Origin: Pedobacter mendelii
Lineage (GTDB): Bacteria; Bacteroidota; Bacteroidia; Sphingobacteriales; Sphingobacteriaceae
Assembly: GCF_014635725.1 (NCBI RefSeq)
Contig: NZ_BMDJ01000001.1
Coordinates: 124,001-188,000, forward strand
DNA: 64,000 bases
Direction: 5' to 3'
The position numbers and the translations under genes were made by a program. The notes under the pieces were generated by a model, which saw only the letters and a program-made list of their open reading frames with translations, had not been told where the DNA came from and ran no database searches. The number at the start of each line of letters is the position of its first letter. The first letter of the stretch is position 1. Shown here piece after piece: positions 37,096-46,088 of the stretch.

Positions 37096-37800
37096 TTATG
37101 ACTTTTGAACATACTTAACTTCTTCATAAGGTTGAACCAGAACCCAACCCTCTCCAAAAAATTCTAGCTGAAAAGATTCGCCACTGCCTCTACCAATAAA
37201 TGAACCAAAAGTTAGGTTCGTTTTAATGTTAGGCGATAAATTTTCTGACCATGCTACAGTTGCATTTGGATCGGTATAAACAGGCTGATTTGCACTGACT
37301 CTTAACAAAATTGGCTCGCCATGTGTTGTGATGGCAATATAACCACTACCTGAAAGTTTCACTTGAAATAAGCCTCCGCTCATCATCCCTGCAATACTTT
37401 TCAGCATTTTAATTTCGTTTTTAATACTATCTTCAAGTGCCAAAACATCATTTCCATTCACAAAAATCGATTCGTTTTGAAGCTTAATAATTTTAACTTT
37501 TTTACCTTCATCTGCAAGATAAAGTTTACCTGTTCCTACCGCATGCATAAGTGAAGTTCCTTCACCAGAAATCGCTTTCTTTATCAAGCCACCCAATCCT
37601 TTGCTTAATAAGCCTTCTCTTTTAAAATCAATATTACCGATGTAAGCAACCATAGAACCTGCTTTCGCCATTATTTTCTGATTCTTCAAATTAACTTCCA
37701 GCATGGCTGGTTTTTCCAATTCGAAAAAATCATTTTCATTTGGATTTTCAGCTGACTCATTAATTAACTCGGCTAAAGTGTACTCTTTTTTTGATTCCAT
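37096..37800 (-). CDS. AIM24 family protein
   Basis: A 234-residue protein of the AIM24/TIGR00266 type. It is made of repeated beta segments: MLEVNLKNQKIMAKAGSMVA, VGTGKLYLADEGKKVKIIKL, GGLFQVKLSGSGYIAITTHG and GSGESFQLEFFGEGWVLVQP. The glycine-rich GLLSKGLGGLIKKAISGEG is typical. The fold is related to tryptophan-RNA-binding attenuator protein; the function in bacteria is unknown. Confidence 0.85.
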   Translation of the reverse strand: MESKKEYTLAELINESAENPNENDFFELEKPAMLEVNLKNQKIMAKAGSMVAYIGNIDFKREGLLSKGLGGLIKKAISGEGTSLMHAVGTGKLYLADEGKKVKIIKLQNESIFVNGNDVLALEDSIKNEIKMLKSIAGMMSGGLFQVKLSGSGYIAITTHGEPILLRVSANQPVYTDPNATVAWSENLSPNIKTNLTFGSFIGRGSGESFQLEFFGEGWVLVQPYEEVKYVQKS

Positions 37801-37894
37801 AGTTTAGTTTTTGTTGTTTAATTTCAATTTATCTTTGAGAGAAAGATATCAATTCTTAATCAAAATTTAAATCAAAATGAATTGAAACAGAAAA

Positions 37895-39385
37895 TTACAT
37901 CAACATATTAATTTCCTTTGAAATATTTTTTGCAACCTGAGATGCATTTACCACTACCCTATCTCCCGCCAAACCATCTCCTGTTTTCCCGTGAATATAA
38001 CAAGCTAAAATCGCAGCATCTACTGAAGTGTATTTTTGAGCTATAAAAGCTGCAATTATTCCTGTAAGTACATCGCCCATTCCACCTTGTGCCATTGCAG
38101 GATTTCCGGTTGGATTAATGTATACCTTGCCATTTGGCAGACAAATAAATGTATATTGATTTTTAAGCACAATAACTATTCTTAATTTTTGAGCCTGTTG
38201 CTTTGCCATTTGTACCCTATCCCACCAATCATTTTGCTCGCCAAACAATCTGTCAAACTCCTTCATGTGTGGTGTTAGAATCGAGTTCTTAGGAATTTTT
38301 TCAATTAAATCAGGCCTTTCAGAAAGGATATTTAAAGCATCTGCATCAATTATTAAAGGCTTATTTAATGAGATTAAACTTTCCAATAGTTTTTCATTTT
38401 CTGCATAAACACCTAAACCTGGGCCAATTGCCATTGCGTCATATTTAGCAGGATTTTCTATTCTGAAGTATTCATCTCGTGGTAAAGCCATTACTTCAGG
38501 TAAAGAAGTATTTAAAGCAACTAATCCACTTTGCGGAATACAAGCTGTTATTAAACCTGCTCCAGTATACAGGCAAGCCATTGATGAAAGTAAAGCGGCA
38601 CCCATGGTGTTGGTGTTGCCTGCAATTATTAATGCATGTCCGTATGTTCCCTTATGACTGAATAATTTTCTTGGCTTAAGGATATTTTGAATATCACTTT
38701 TCTCCAGTAAATAGAAATCTGAATCTTGTTTTTGAATAAAATCTTCATCTAAACCAATATCTACAGCTTCATAAAATTCAGTTGCTTCTACAGATTCTGG
38801 AAAGAAAAAATTAATTTTTGGTCGCTGAAAACAAATTGTTTTATAAGCTTTAATACCATTGTATTTTTTAACAATTTTTCCGTCTGCAGGAAAACCTGTT
38901 GGCACATCAACAGCATAAACTTTTTTGTTCAGTTTATTTATTGCTTTAATTAATTCGGCATAATTCCCATCCAAAGGTTTATTTAAACCTGAGCCTAAAA
39001 TGGCATCTATAATTAAATCAGGTTTAATATTTTTTAGTTCTGATGGTTGATTAATAACTACTTTCTTACATCCCAATTCATCTATTCGTTGCAGGTTTAT
39101 TGTAAAATCATTACTTTGCTTAGCACTGAAATTAACAATATATATCTTTATATTTTCGTACCGGTTAGCTAATAAAATATGAGCTATAGCCAATCCATCG
39201 CCACCATTATTACCTTTACCACAAAAAATAGCAATGCTTTTATCGGCATCAAATTCATTACGCAAAAAACTTTGGACAAATGCCCGGGCAGCCTTTTCCA
39301 TTAAATCAATAGAAGCAATTGGTTTATTGGCAATGGTAAATTCATCCGCCTTGCGCATTTGAGTAGAAGTGAGCAATATTTGCAT
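37895..39385 (-). CDS. nnrDE: Bifunctional NAD(P)HX epimerase/dehydratase
   Basis: A 496-residue fusion that repairs hydrated NADH/NADPH. The N-terminal YjeF/NnrE epimerase domain (about 1-215) has IFCGKGNNGGDGLAIAHILL and AVDVPTGFPADG. The C-terminal NnrD kinase-fold dehydratase (about 225-490) has IAGNTNTMGAALLSSMACLY, AIGPGLG, LIIDADALNIL, TPHMKEFDRLF and NPAMAQGGMGDVLTGIIAAF. Normal for a fused NnrDE. Confidence 0.94.
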   Translation of the reverse strand: MQILLTSTQMRKADEFTIANKPIASIDLMEKAARAFVQSFLRNEFDADKSIAIFCGKGNNGGDGLAIAHILLANRYENIKIYIVNFSAKQSNDFTINLQRIDELGCKKVVINQPSELKNIKPDLIIDAILGSGLNKPLDGNYAELIKAINKLNKKVYAVDVPTGFPADGKIVKKYNGIKAYKTICFQRPKINFFFPESVEATEFYEAVDIGLDEDFIQKQDSDFYLLEKSDIQNILKPRKLFSHKGTYGHALIIAGNTNTMGAALLSSMACLYTGAGLITACIPQSGLVALNTSLPEVMALPRDEYFRIENPAKYDAMAIGPGLGVYAENEKLLESLISLNKPLIIDADALNILSERPDLIEKIPKNSILTPHMKEFDRLFGEQNDWWDRVQMAKQQAQKLRIVIVLKNQYTFICLPNGKVYINPTGNPAMAQGGMGDVLTGIIAAFIAQKYTSVDAAILACYIHGKTGDGLAGDRVVVNASQVAKNISKEINMLM

Positions 39386-39609
39386 ATAACTAATATAGTA
39401 TTATACTGCCAGAATGCGAAAGTAGGTTGCGGTTTGATTTTTTTTTACCACAAAATTGGGTTAAGCGAAATGATTAAATATTATTTTTTTAACATCTAAT
39501 CTATTTATAAAAGGATAAAAATCACTACATTAAACTGCCAAATCTAATAGCAGATAATCAACCCGGGCAGATTAATTATTCTATTTAAATTTTGTAATAA
39601 ATTTTAAAG

Positions 39610-40923
39610 ATGATACAGATAGAAGGCTTGAAGAAGACACTTACACCTTTTATGCTTTGGGGCTTAGGTGTTGGCTACGTGATTTCTGGAATGTATTTCG
39701 GGTGGAACCTTGGCCTAGAAAAAGGCGGAACATTAGGCATGGCTATCGCTACAGTTGTGGTAATGGTTATGTATATTACTTTTAGTTTCAGCTATGCAGA
39801 ATTGGCTTGTGCCATTCCAAAAGCTGGTGGTGTTTTTGATTATGCAAATAAGGCTTTGGGTAAAAACTGGGGATTTGTAGCCGGAATTGCACAAATGGTT
39901 GAGTTTATTTTTGCCCCTCAAGCTATTGCTTTTGCCATTGGTGCGTACTTTAATGCATTTTTTCCGCAAGTTCCAATTCTATCAAGTGCGATAGTAGTTT
40001 ATTGTATTTTTACCGCTTTGAATATTTATGGTGTAAAAGCAGCAGCATCTTTCGAAGTTATTATTACTGTTTTGGCTGTTGGCGAATTACTTTTATTTTC
40101 GGGTATTACCTTACCAAAATTTCGTACAGAAAATCTAATTCATAACAGTTTCCCTAACGGATGGAATGGCGTTTTTTCAGCGATACCTTTCGCAATTTGG
40201 TTTTTTCTGGGGATTGAGGGTATTGCCAATGTTGCAGAGGAAACCAAAAACCCACAGAAAGACATAAGCAAAGGATTTGGCTGGGCGATTATCACCCTAG
40301 TTACACTTTGTGTTCTTGTTTTCATTTCTACAATTGGAATTGGCGGTTGGGAGGCAATAGTTTACAAAAACGGTAAATCGGGCGAAACATCTGATTCACC
40401 TTTACCCTTAGCGCTTTCGATGATAATGGGAGACAATCATTTCATGTATCATTTACTAATTACTGTTGGTTTATTTGGCTTGGTGGCTTCATTCCATGGA
40501 TTAGTTTTGGCCGCAGGGCGTTCTACTTACGAAATGGGTAAAGTAAAAAGTATTCCTGCAATTTTAGGTAGAATATCTCCTAAATTTAAAACCCCTGCAA
40601 ATGCCTTAATTGGTAATATGGTTATTGGAATAATTGCTTTATTATCTGGACAAACAGCTGAAATAATTATCATTTCGGTATTTGGAGCACTAACGTTATA
40701 TATTATTTCGATGATTTCTTTAATGGTTTTGCGCAAGAATGAACCTGAAATGATTAGACCGTTCAGCGTTCCTGTTTATCCGCTCTTCCCACTTTTGGCT
40801 TTTATAATTGCATGTGTTTCTTTCATCGCAATGCTGATTTATAATCTTAAATTAGGATTAATTTATTCGGGCATCGTGTTTGGTATATTCCTTCTATACA
40901 AAATTTTTAAAAAGGCAGATTAA
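39610..40923 (+). CDS. Ethanolamine permease-like APC transporter
   Basis: A 437-residue APC-superfamily transporter with about 12 membrane helices. The N-terminus (LTPFMLWGLGVGYVISGMYF, GWNLGLEKGG), FSYAELACAIPKAGGVFDYA and FLGIEGIANVAEETKNPQKD resemble the Eat/2A0305 ethanolamine permease group. Its TAA overlaps the ATG of the glutamine-synthetase-like gene (TAATG), so import and gamma-glutamylation of one substrate are tightly linked. Substrate identity (ethanolamine or another amino alcohol/amine) is inferred. Confidence 0.85.
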   Translation: MIQIEGLKKTLTPFMLWGLGVGYVISGMYFGWNLGLEKGGTLGMAIATVVVMVMYITFSFSYAELACAIPKAGGVFDYANKALGKNWGFVAGIAQMVEFIFAPQAIAFAIGAYFNAFFPQVPILSSAIVVYCIFTALNIYGVKAAASFEVIITVLAVGELLLFSGITLPKFRTENLIHNSFPNGWNGVFSAIPFAIWFFLGIEGIANVAEETKNPQKDISKGFGWAIITLVTLCVLVFISTIGIGGWEAIVYKNGKSGETSDSPLPLALSMIMGDNHFMYHLLITVGLFGLVASFHGLVLAAGRSTYEMGKVKSIPAILGRISPKFKTPANALIGNMVIGIIALLSGQTAEIIIISVFGALTLYIISMISLMVLRKNEPEMIRPFSVPVYPLFPLLAFIIACVSFIAMLIYNLKLGLIYSGIVFGIFLLYKIFKKAD

Positions 40924-42284
40924 TGAATACGACTAAAGAAATTCTGGATTATGTAAAAAATCATCCCTCAGGAAAAGTTAAAATTGCCGTTGCTGATATT
41001 GATGGTATTTTAAGAGGAAAGTATATTGCCGCCGAAAAATTTGCTTCGCTTTTAGATGGAAGATTGGGCTTTTGCGATGTTACTTTTGGTTGGGATGCCG
41101 GAGATATTGCCTATGATAACGGAAAATACACCGGCTGGCACACAGGCTATCCTGATGCTCAGGTTAAAATTGACATCACTACTTTCAGAAAAATTCCCTG
41201 GGAAAATAATGTACCTTTCTTCCTGGGCGATTTTATTGATGATAAGGATGTGGCAAATTACGTTTGCCCAAGGCAATTGCTGAAAAAAATTACTATAGAT
41301 TGTGAAAGCCAGGGTTTTTCGCCCCTCTTTGCTCAGGAATTTGAGTGGTTTAACTTTGCCGAAACACCCGAATCTTTACAGGAAAAAAATTTTAGTAATT
41401 TAAAACCTTTAACACCAGGCATGTTTGGTTATTCTGTTTTAAGAAGCACACTTAAAAATGAATTTATGAGCGATTTGTTCGATTTGCTGAATAAATTTAA
41501 CATCCCGATTGAAGGTTTACATACCGAAACCGGACCAGGTGTTTACGAAGCAGCGATAATGTATAGCCATATTTTACAAGCTGCAGACCAGGCCATTCTA
41601 TTTAAGACTTCGGTTAAGGAAATTGCTTATAAACATGGGGTTATAGCTACATTTATGGCCAAGTTTAATGAAAATTTACCTGGTTGCAGCGGTCATGTAC
41701 ACCAGAGTTTGTGGGATAAAAACAATAAAACCAACCTTTTTTATGATGAAAAAGACAAGGATAAGATGAGCGAGACAATGAAAAGTTATATCGCTGGTCA
41801 GTTACATTGTTTGCCTCATATTTTGCCTATGCTTGCACCAACAATTAACAGTTACAAGCGTTTAGTTGAGGGTGCTTGGGCACCAACAACAGTATCCTGG
41901 GGAATTGATAATCGCACAACAGCTTTAAGGGCGCTTCCTGGGAGTAAAAAAGCCACACGTTTAGAAACCAGAATTGTTGGCTCCGACACCAATCCCTATC
42001 TGGCACTTTCTGCTTGTTTAGCTGCAGGAATGTATGGAATAAAAAACAAACTCAAGTTAGCGCAACCTGCCACAAAAGGCAATGGCTATACTGATTTATC
42101 AAACGGGGTTTTATCTCGTAATTTATTCGAAGCAACACAGAAAATGAAAAATTCTGATTTAGCTAAAGAATTATTGGGAGCAAATTTTGTGGAACATTTT
42201 ACCATGACCCGCGAGTGGGAATGTAAGCAATATGCGAAGGTAGTAACCGATTGGGAATTGAAAAGGTATTTGGAAATAATATAG
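40923..42284 (+). CDS. Glutamine-synthetase-like gamma-glutamylamide ligase
   Basis: A 453-residue type I GS fold. Catalytic residues seen: E139/E141 (AQEFEWF), GPGVYEAAI, the ATP-site HVHQSLW and the C-terminal RLVEGAWAPTTVSWGIDNR, which holds the substrate Arg. The adenylylation tyrosine loop of ammonia-assimilating GlnA is not seen. Family members outside GlnA (PuuA, IpuC, GlnA4) join glutamate to amines. Lying between an ethanolamine permease and an alcohol dehydrogenase, it most likely makes gamma-glutamylethanolamide. Translationally coupled to the permease. Confidence 0.85.
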   Translation: MNTTKEILDYVKNHPSGKVKIAVADIDGILRGKYIAAEKFASLLDGRLGFCDVTFGWDAGDIAYDNGKYTGWHTGYPDAQVKIDITTFRKIPWENNVPFFLGDFIDDKDVANYVCPRQLLKKITIDCESQGFSPLFAQEFEWFNFAETPESLQEKNFSNLKPLTPGMFGYSVLRSTLKNEFMSDLFDLLNKFNIPIEGLHTETGPGVYEAAIMYSHILQAADQAILFKTSVKEIAYKHGVIATFMAKFNENLPGCSGHVHQSLWDKNNKTNLFYDEKDKDKMSETMKSYIAGQLHCLPHILPMLAPTINSYKRLVEGAWAPTTVSWGIDNRTTALRALPGSKKATRLETRIVGSDTNPYLALSACLAAGMYGIKNKLKLAQPATKGNGYTDLSNGVLSRNLFEATQKMKNSDLAKELLGANFVEHFTMTREWECKQYAKVVTDWELKRYLEII

Positions 42285-42560
42285 GTAACTAGAATAAAAG
42301 CAGAAATTTACATCATATTAATTTGCATTTTATAAGGCCAACGTAGTGTTTCTTCGTTCTAATTTAAACCGGCATAACAAATTTTTGAGGATGCATTACC
42401 CAAGCCAAAGTACAAAACTTAAATACAAAAATTTTAAGCCGGCACTTTTGTTTCTTTTGGTGTGAAAAGAAAAAAGCCTGTCTGGCCAAGACAAATAAAC
42501 ACCCCGCTCTTCGGGCACCCGTCTAAAAGATGGGAATTGAAAAAATAAAAACAACATCAA

Positions 42561-43709
42561 ATGATATTCGATAAAATCCATCAATTTAATTTCCCAACTA
42601 CTATTCGTTTTGGTGCAGGTGCGGTAAAAGAATTGCCTGCTTATTTGCATAAAAATAATTTAAAAAATCCGCTTATTGTAACCGATCCAACGATAGCGCA
42701 ATTGCCCTTCTTTAAAAAGATTGTGGAGGATTTAAATAGTAAAAATATTTCGGTTGAGGTTTTCAGCGACATTCATAAAAACCCGGTTAAAAGCGATGTT
42801 TACAAAGGTGGCGATGCTTGGGATGCCACAAATCGTGATAGTATTATTGGTATAGGTGGTGGTGCGGCTTTAGATGTTGCAAGAGCAATTGTTCTTCGTA
42901 TTAATCATAGGGAAGACTTATTCAAATATGATGATTTAATTGGCGGCGACATTTACGTAATCAACAATGTTCCTCATTTTATTACCATTCCAACTACATC
43001 AGGAACAGGTAGCGAGGTTGGTCGAAGTGCAATTATTGCAGATGATGAAACGCATCAAAAAAAGATATTATTTTCGCCAAAACTAATGGCACAAATCGTT
43101 TTCGCCGACCCTGAATTAACAATGGATTTGCCACCATTTATAACCGCAGCAACAGGAATGGATGCCCTAACACATAACATGGAAGCTTATTTAGCAAAGA
43201 ATTTCCACCCAATGTGTGATGGAATTGCATTGGAGGGTATAGCATTAATTAAAGATTCTTTAGAGCGTGCAACAAATAATCCGGATCTACAAAGCCGTAG
43301 TAAGATGTTAATGGCTTCTATGATGGGTGCAATAGCATTCCAAAAAGGTTTGGGCGTGGTTCATTCATTGGCTCACCCTCTTTCTTCACTTTTAGATACG
43401 CACCATGGTTTGGCAAATGCCGTAAACATACCTTATGGCATGCGGTTTAACATTGCAGGTTTTGAAGACCGTTTCCAAAAAATTGCCCGAACTTTAGAAT
43501 TAAAAGATGAAACAGGCGATACTGTTGTTAAATATCTGTTCGATTTAAATACAAAGGTTAACATTCCGCATAAATTGAGTGATATTGGCGTTAAGCATGA
43601 ACACATAGAAACACTTGCCGATTTGGCTTTTGCCGATTTTGCACATCCTAACAATCCAAAAACAGTAAGCAGAGAAGATTTTAAGCAACTATATTTAAGT
43701 GCTTTGTAA
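42561..43709 (+). CDS. Iron-containing alcohol dehydrogenase
   Basis: A 382-residue group III alcohol dehydrogenase. NAD-binding GIGGGAALDVARAI is at about 97-110, with TIPTTSGTGSEVG at about 143-155. Metal ligands D201, H205, H268 and H282 have exactly the 4/63/14 spacing of FucO. In this cluster it would oxidise the hydroxyl of a gamma-glutamyl amino alcohol to the aldehyde (inference). The 276 bases before it contain a common Bacteroidota-like intergenic hairpin (CTTTTGTTTCTTTTGGTGTG-type) and no gene. Confidence 0.9.
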   Translation: MIFDKIHQFNFPTTIRFGAGAVKELPAYLHKNNLKNPLIVTDPTIAQLPFFKKIVEDLNSKNISVEVFSDIHKNPVKSDVYKGGDAWDATNRDSIIGIGGGAALDVARAIVLRINHREDLFKYDDLIGGDIYVINNVPHFITIPTTSGTGSEVGRSAIIADDETHQKKILFSPKLMAQIVFADPELTMDLPPFITAATGMDALTHNMEAYLAKNFHPMCDGIALEGIALIKDSLERATNNPDLQSRSKMLMASMMGAIAFQKGLGVVHSLAHPLSSLLDTHHGLANAVNIPYGMRFNIAGFEDRFQKIARTLELKDETGDTVVKYLFDLNTKVNIPHKLSDIGVKHEHIETLADLAFADFAHPNNPKTVSREDFKQLYLSAL

Positions 43710-43815
43710 TATAATTAACCCCAGATAAACACAGATAAAAGTTGATTAGATACTAAGGAATTTAATACATCAAATCTGTCCTCACCTGTGAAAATCTGCG
43801 GTAAAAAAACTATTT

Positions 43816-44520
43816 ATGTCTGATAAAATAATTATAGGCGTTACCGATTGCAGCAAATTTGATATTTACAGCAAATGGGTTTTATCCTACAATGAAAATG
43901 TAGAAGTTATTCAGCTTGGTTATAAATTGAATAATTTCGATGAAATTGAACATTGCCAGGGTATAGTTTTAACTGGCGGTGAAGATGTTCATCCGAAGTT
44001 TTATAATAAATCTGAATATTATCCTTATTGTTATGATGACGATATCGACGAGCTACGTGATGAATTTGAATTTAAGGTTTTAACATATACCGAACAAAAC
44101 GAAATCCCTGTTTTAGGCATTTGCCGTGGGATGCAGGTTGGAAATGTATTTTTCGGCGGAACACTAATTCCTGATATCCCAACCTGGGGAAAATTTAACC
44201 ATTCAAAAATGGAAGATAAAAGCGACCGCTATCATGAAATTATTGTAAATCCATCTTCATGGTTAAATAGAATTGTTAATGTAGATAAAGGATTAGTGAA
44301 TAGCAATCATCATCAAAGTACCGACAGAACTGGTGAAGGATTGGTGGTTAGTGCCATTTCGCCGGATGGCGTTACTGAAGGAATGGAAAGGCTTTACCAG
44401 GAAGGGAAATCGTTCCTGGTATTTGTCCAATGGCATCCTGAAAGGTTAGAAGATCAGCAAAGCCCATTTAGCAAAAACTTGCATGAGGCGTTTTTGAAGG
44501 CGATAAAAGAGGGAAGCTGA
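43816..44520 (+). CDS. PuuD-like gamma-glutamyl amide hydrolase (class I GATase)
   Basis: A 234-residue peptidase C26 protein with the triad nucleophile C103 (VLGICRGMQVGN), H207 and E209 (FVQWHPERLE). It also has LTGGEDVHPKFY and SNHHQS, typical of gamma-glutamyl-GABA hydrolases. Expected to release glutamate and the amino acid (glycine if the substrate is ethanolamine) from a gamma-glutamyl amino acid. Lies between the two dehydrogenases of the cluster. Confidence 0.87.
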   Translation: MSDKIIIGVTDCSKFDIYSKWVLSYNENVEVIQLGYKLNNFDEIEHCQGIVLTGGEDVHPKFYNKSEYYPYCYDDDIDELRDEFEFKVLTYTEQNEIPVLGICRGMQVGNVFFGGTLIPDIPTWGKFNHSKMEDKSDRYHEIIVNPSSWLNRIVNVDKGLVNSNHHQSTDRTGEGLVVSAISPDGVTEGMERLYQEGKSFLVFVQWHPERLEDQQSPFSKNLHEAFLKAIKEGS

Positions 44521-44630
44521 AAGACTAAAGACCAAAGCAGAAAGACTAAAGCTAAAAAACCAAAGACAAATCTGCAAAATCATCTCAATAAGTGTAATCA
44601 ACCCGAAGGAAAAATCAGTGCCATTGTTAT

Positions 44631-45995
44631 ATGAAAATCATCAATCCAGCAACCGAAGAAATTATATCCACTTTAGAAGAAGATAATCAAGCTTCACTTC
44701 AAAGCAAATTTCAAACCTTGAAAAAAGCACAGCCTAATTGGGCCAAGTGTTCGTTGCAAGAAAGAATATCAATCCTTTCAACTTTCAGCAACATTATGAA
44801 AACCGAAATTGAAGGCTGTGCTTTAATTTTAACCAACGAAGTTGGAAAACCCCTGCAGCAATCCCGTAATGAAATTAATGGCGCAAGAGCAAGAATTAAA
44901 TGGATGCTGGATAATGCAGAAAAGTATCTTGCAGACGAGATGATGGTTGAGGAACCTGGATTGAAAGAAATCATTAAATACGAACCTTTAGGTGTTGTTT
45001 GCAATATTTCGGCATGGAATTATCCGTATTTAGTTGGTGTAAATGTTTTCATTCCTGCTTTGCTAAGTGGCAATACAGTGATGTATAAGCCATCTGAATA
45101 TGCAACCTTAACAGGTTTACAAATAGAAAAATTACTAAAAAAAGCTGGTGTTCCTGAAGATGTTTTTAATGTTGCAATTGGTGCTAAGGAAACAGGAACA
45201 GCTTTACTCGATATAAATTTTGATGGCTACTTTTTTACAGGCTCATATAAAACAGGTAAATTTATTTATGAAAAAGTAGCCTCAAAAATGGTTCCTTGTC
45301 AGCTGGAGTTGGGTGGAAAAGACCCATTATATATTGCTGAAGATGTTGCTGAAGTTACAAATGCTGCCATAAGTACTGCTGATGGTGCTTTCTATAATAA
45401 CGGGCAAAGCTGTTGTTCTGTAGAGCGCATTTACGTTCACGAAAAAAATTATGAAGATTATTTAACAGCATTTGTTAATGAGGTTCAAAGTTGGAAAAGC
45501 GGTTTGCCAACTGTTGATGGAGTATATCTTGGTTCGCTAACCAGAAAAGAACAGATTGCTGTTCTAGAAAATCAAGTTAAAGACGCTTTAAACAAAGGTG
45601 CAAAATTACTTACAGGAGGCAAATCAGGAAATGGTAAAGGTTACTTTTTCGAGCCAACCGTTTTAACTAATGTAACCAACGATATGCTCGTGATGCAGGA
45701 AGAAAGTTTCGGCCCAATTATCGGTATTATGAAAGTAAAAGATGATGAAGAGGCTTTAAAAATGATGCAGGATACCGACTATGGCTTAACGGCCTCAGTT
45801 TATACGGCCAACCAAGCACGGGCAGAAAAAATATTAAGTCAGTTAGATTCCGGTTCAGGATATTGGAATTGTTGCGATAGGGTAAGTGCCGCCTTACCCT
45901 GGAGCGGACGCAAATATTCTGGTATTGGTTCAACACTATCTCATCAAGGTTTAAGGGCTTTTACAAAACCAAAAGGCTATCATTTAAAAGGATAA
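44631..45995 (+). CDS. Aldehyde dehydrogenase
   Basis: A 454-residue NAD(P) aldehyde dehydrogenase. NISAWNYPYLVGVNVFIPAL is at about 125-144, general base E226 (CQLELGGKDP) and catalytic Cys C261 (NNGQSCCSVER), with EESFGPIIGI near 365. It would turn the gamma-glutamyl aldehyde into the gamma-glutamyl amino acid, as PuuC does in putrescine breakdown. Last gene of the five-gene run; a 14-base-pair hairpin follows. Confidence 0.88.
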   Translation: MKIINPATEEIISTLEEDNQASLQSKFQTLKKAQPNWAKCSLQERISILSTFSNIMKTEIEGCALILTNEVGKPLQQSRNEINGARARIKWMLDNAEKYLADEMMVEEPGLKEIIKYEPLGVVCNISAWNYPYLVGVNVFIPALLSGNTVMYKPSEYATLTGLQIEKLLKKAGVPEDVFNVAIGAKETGTALLDINFDGYFFTGSYKTGKFIYEKVASKMVPCQLELGGKDPLYIAEDVAEVTNAAISTADGAFYNNGQSCCSVERIYVHEKNYEDYLTAFVNEVQSWKSGLPTVDGVYLGSLTRKEQIAVLENQVKDALNKGAKLLTGGKSGNGKGYFFEPTVLTNVTNDMLVMQEESFGPIIGIMKVKDDEEALKMMQDTDYGLTASVYTANQARAEKILSQLDSGSGYWNCCDRVSAALPWSGRKYSGIGSTLSHQGLRAFTKPKGYHLKG

Positions 45996-46039
45996 TTCCG
46001 TAATCATATAAATAAAAGCAACTATTAAAAATCTTTTTT

Positions 46040-46084
46040 AATAAATTGCGGATTAATACTTATTCGGTTTATCCGCAATTTATT
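46040..46084. promoter_or_regulatory. Perfect 14-bp inverted repeat before the hexosaminidase gene
   Basis: AATAAATTGCGGAT (46040-46053) and ATCCGCAATTTATT (46071-46084) form a perfect stem with a 17-base loop. The second arm ends 4 bases before the ATG. It could end the upstream dehydrogenase transcript, bind a regulator, or hide the translation start of the downstream gene. Confidence 0.6.
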
Positions 46085-46088
46085 AATA

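Noticed and set aside
40923..42284. Interpretation of the GS-like gene as the housekeeping glutamine synthetase
   Set aside because: Its coupling to an amine permease, the surrounding Puu-like genes and the lack of the usual adenylylation loop favour a gamma-glutamylamide ligase.
42396..42650. An 84-codon minus-strand frame before the alcohol dehydrogenase
   Set aside because: It overlaps the dehydrogenase start and is made largely of a common intergenic repeat-like sequence (CTTTTGTTTCTTTTGG); no protein family.
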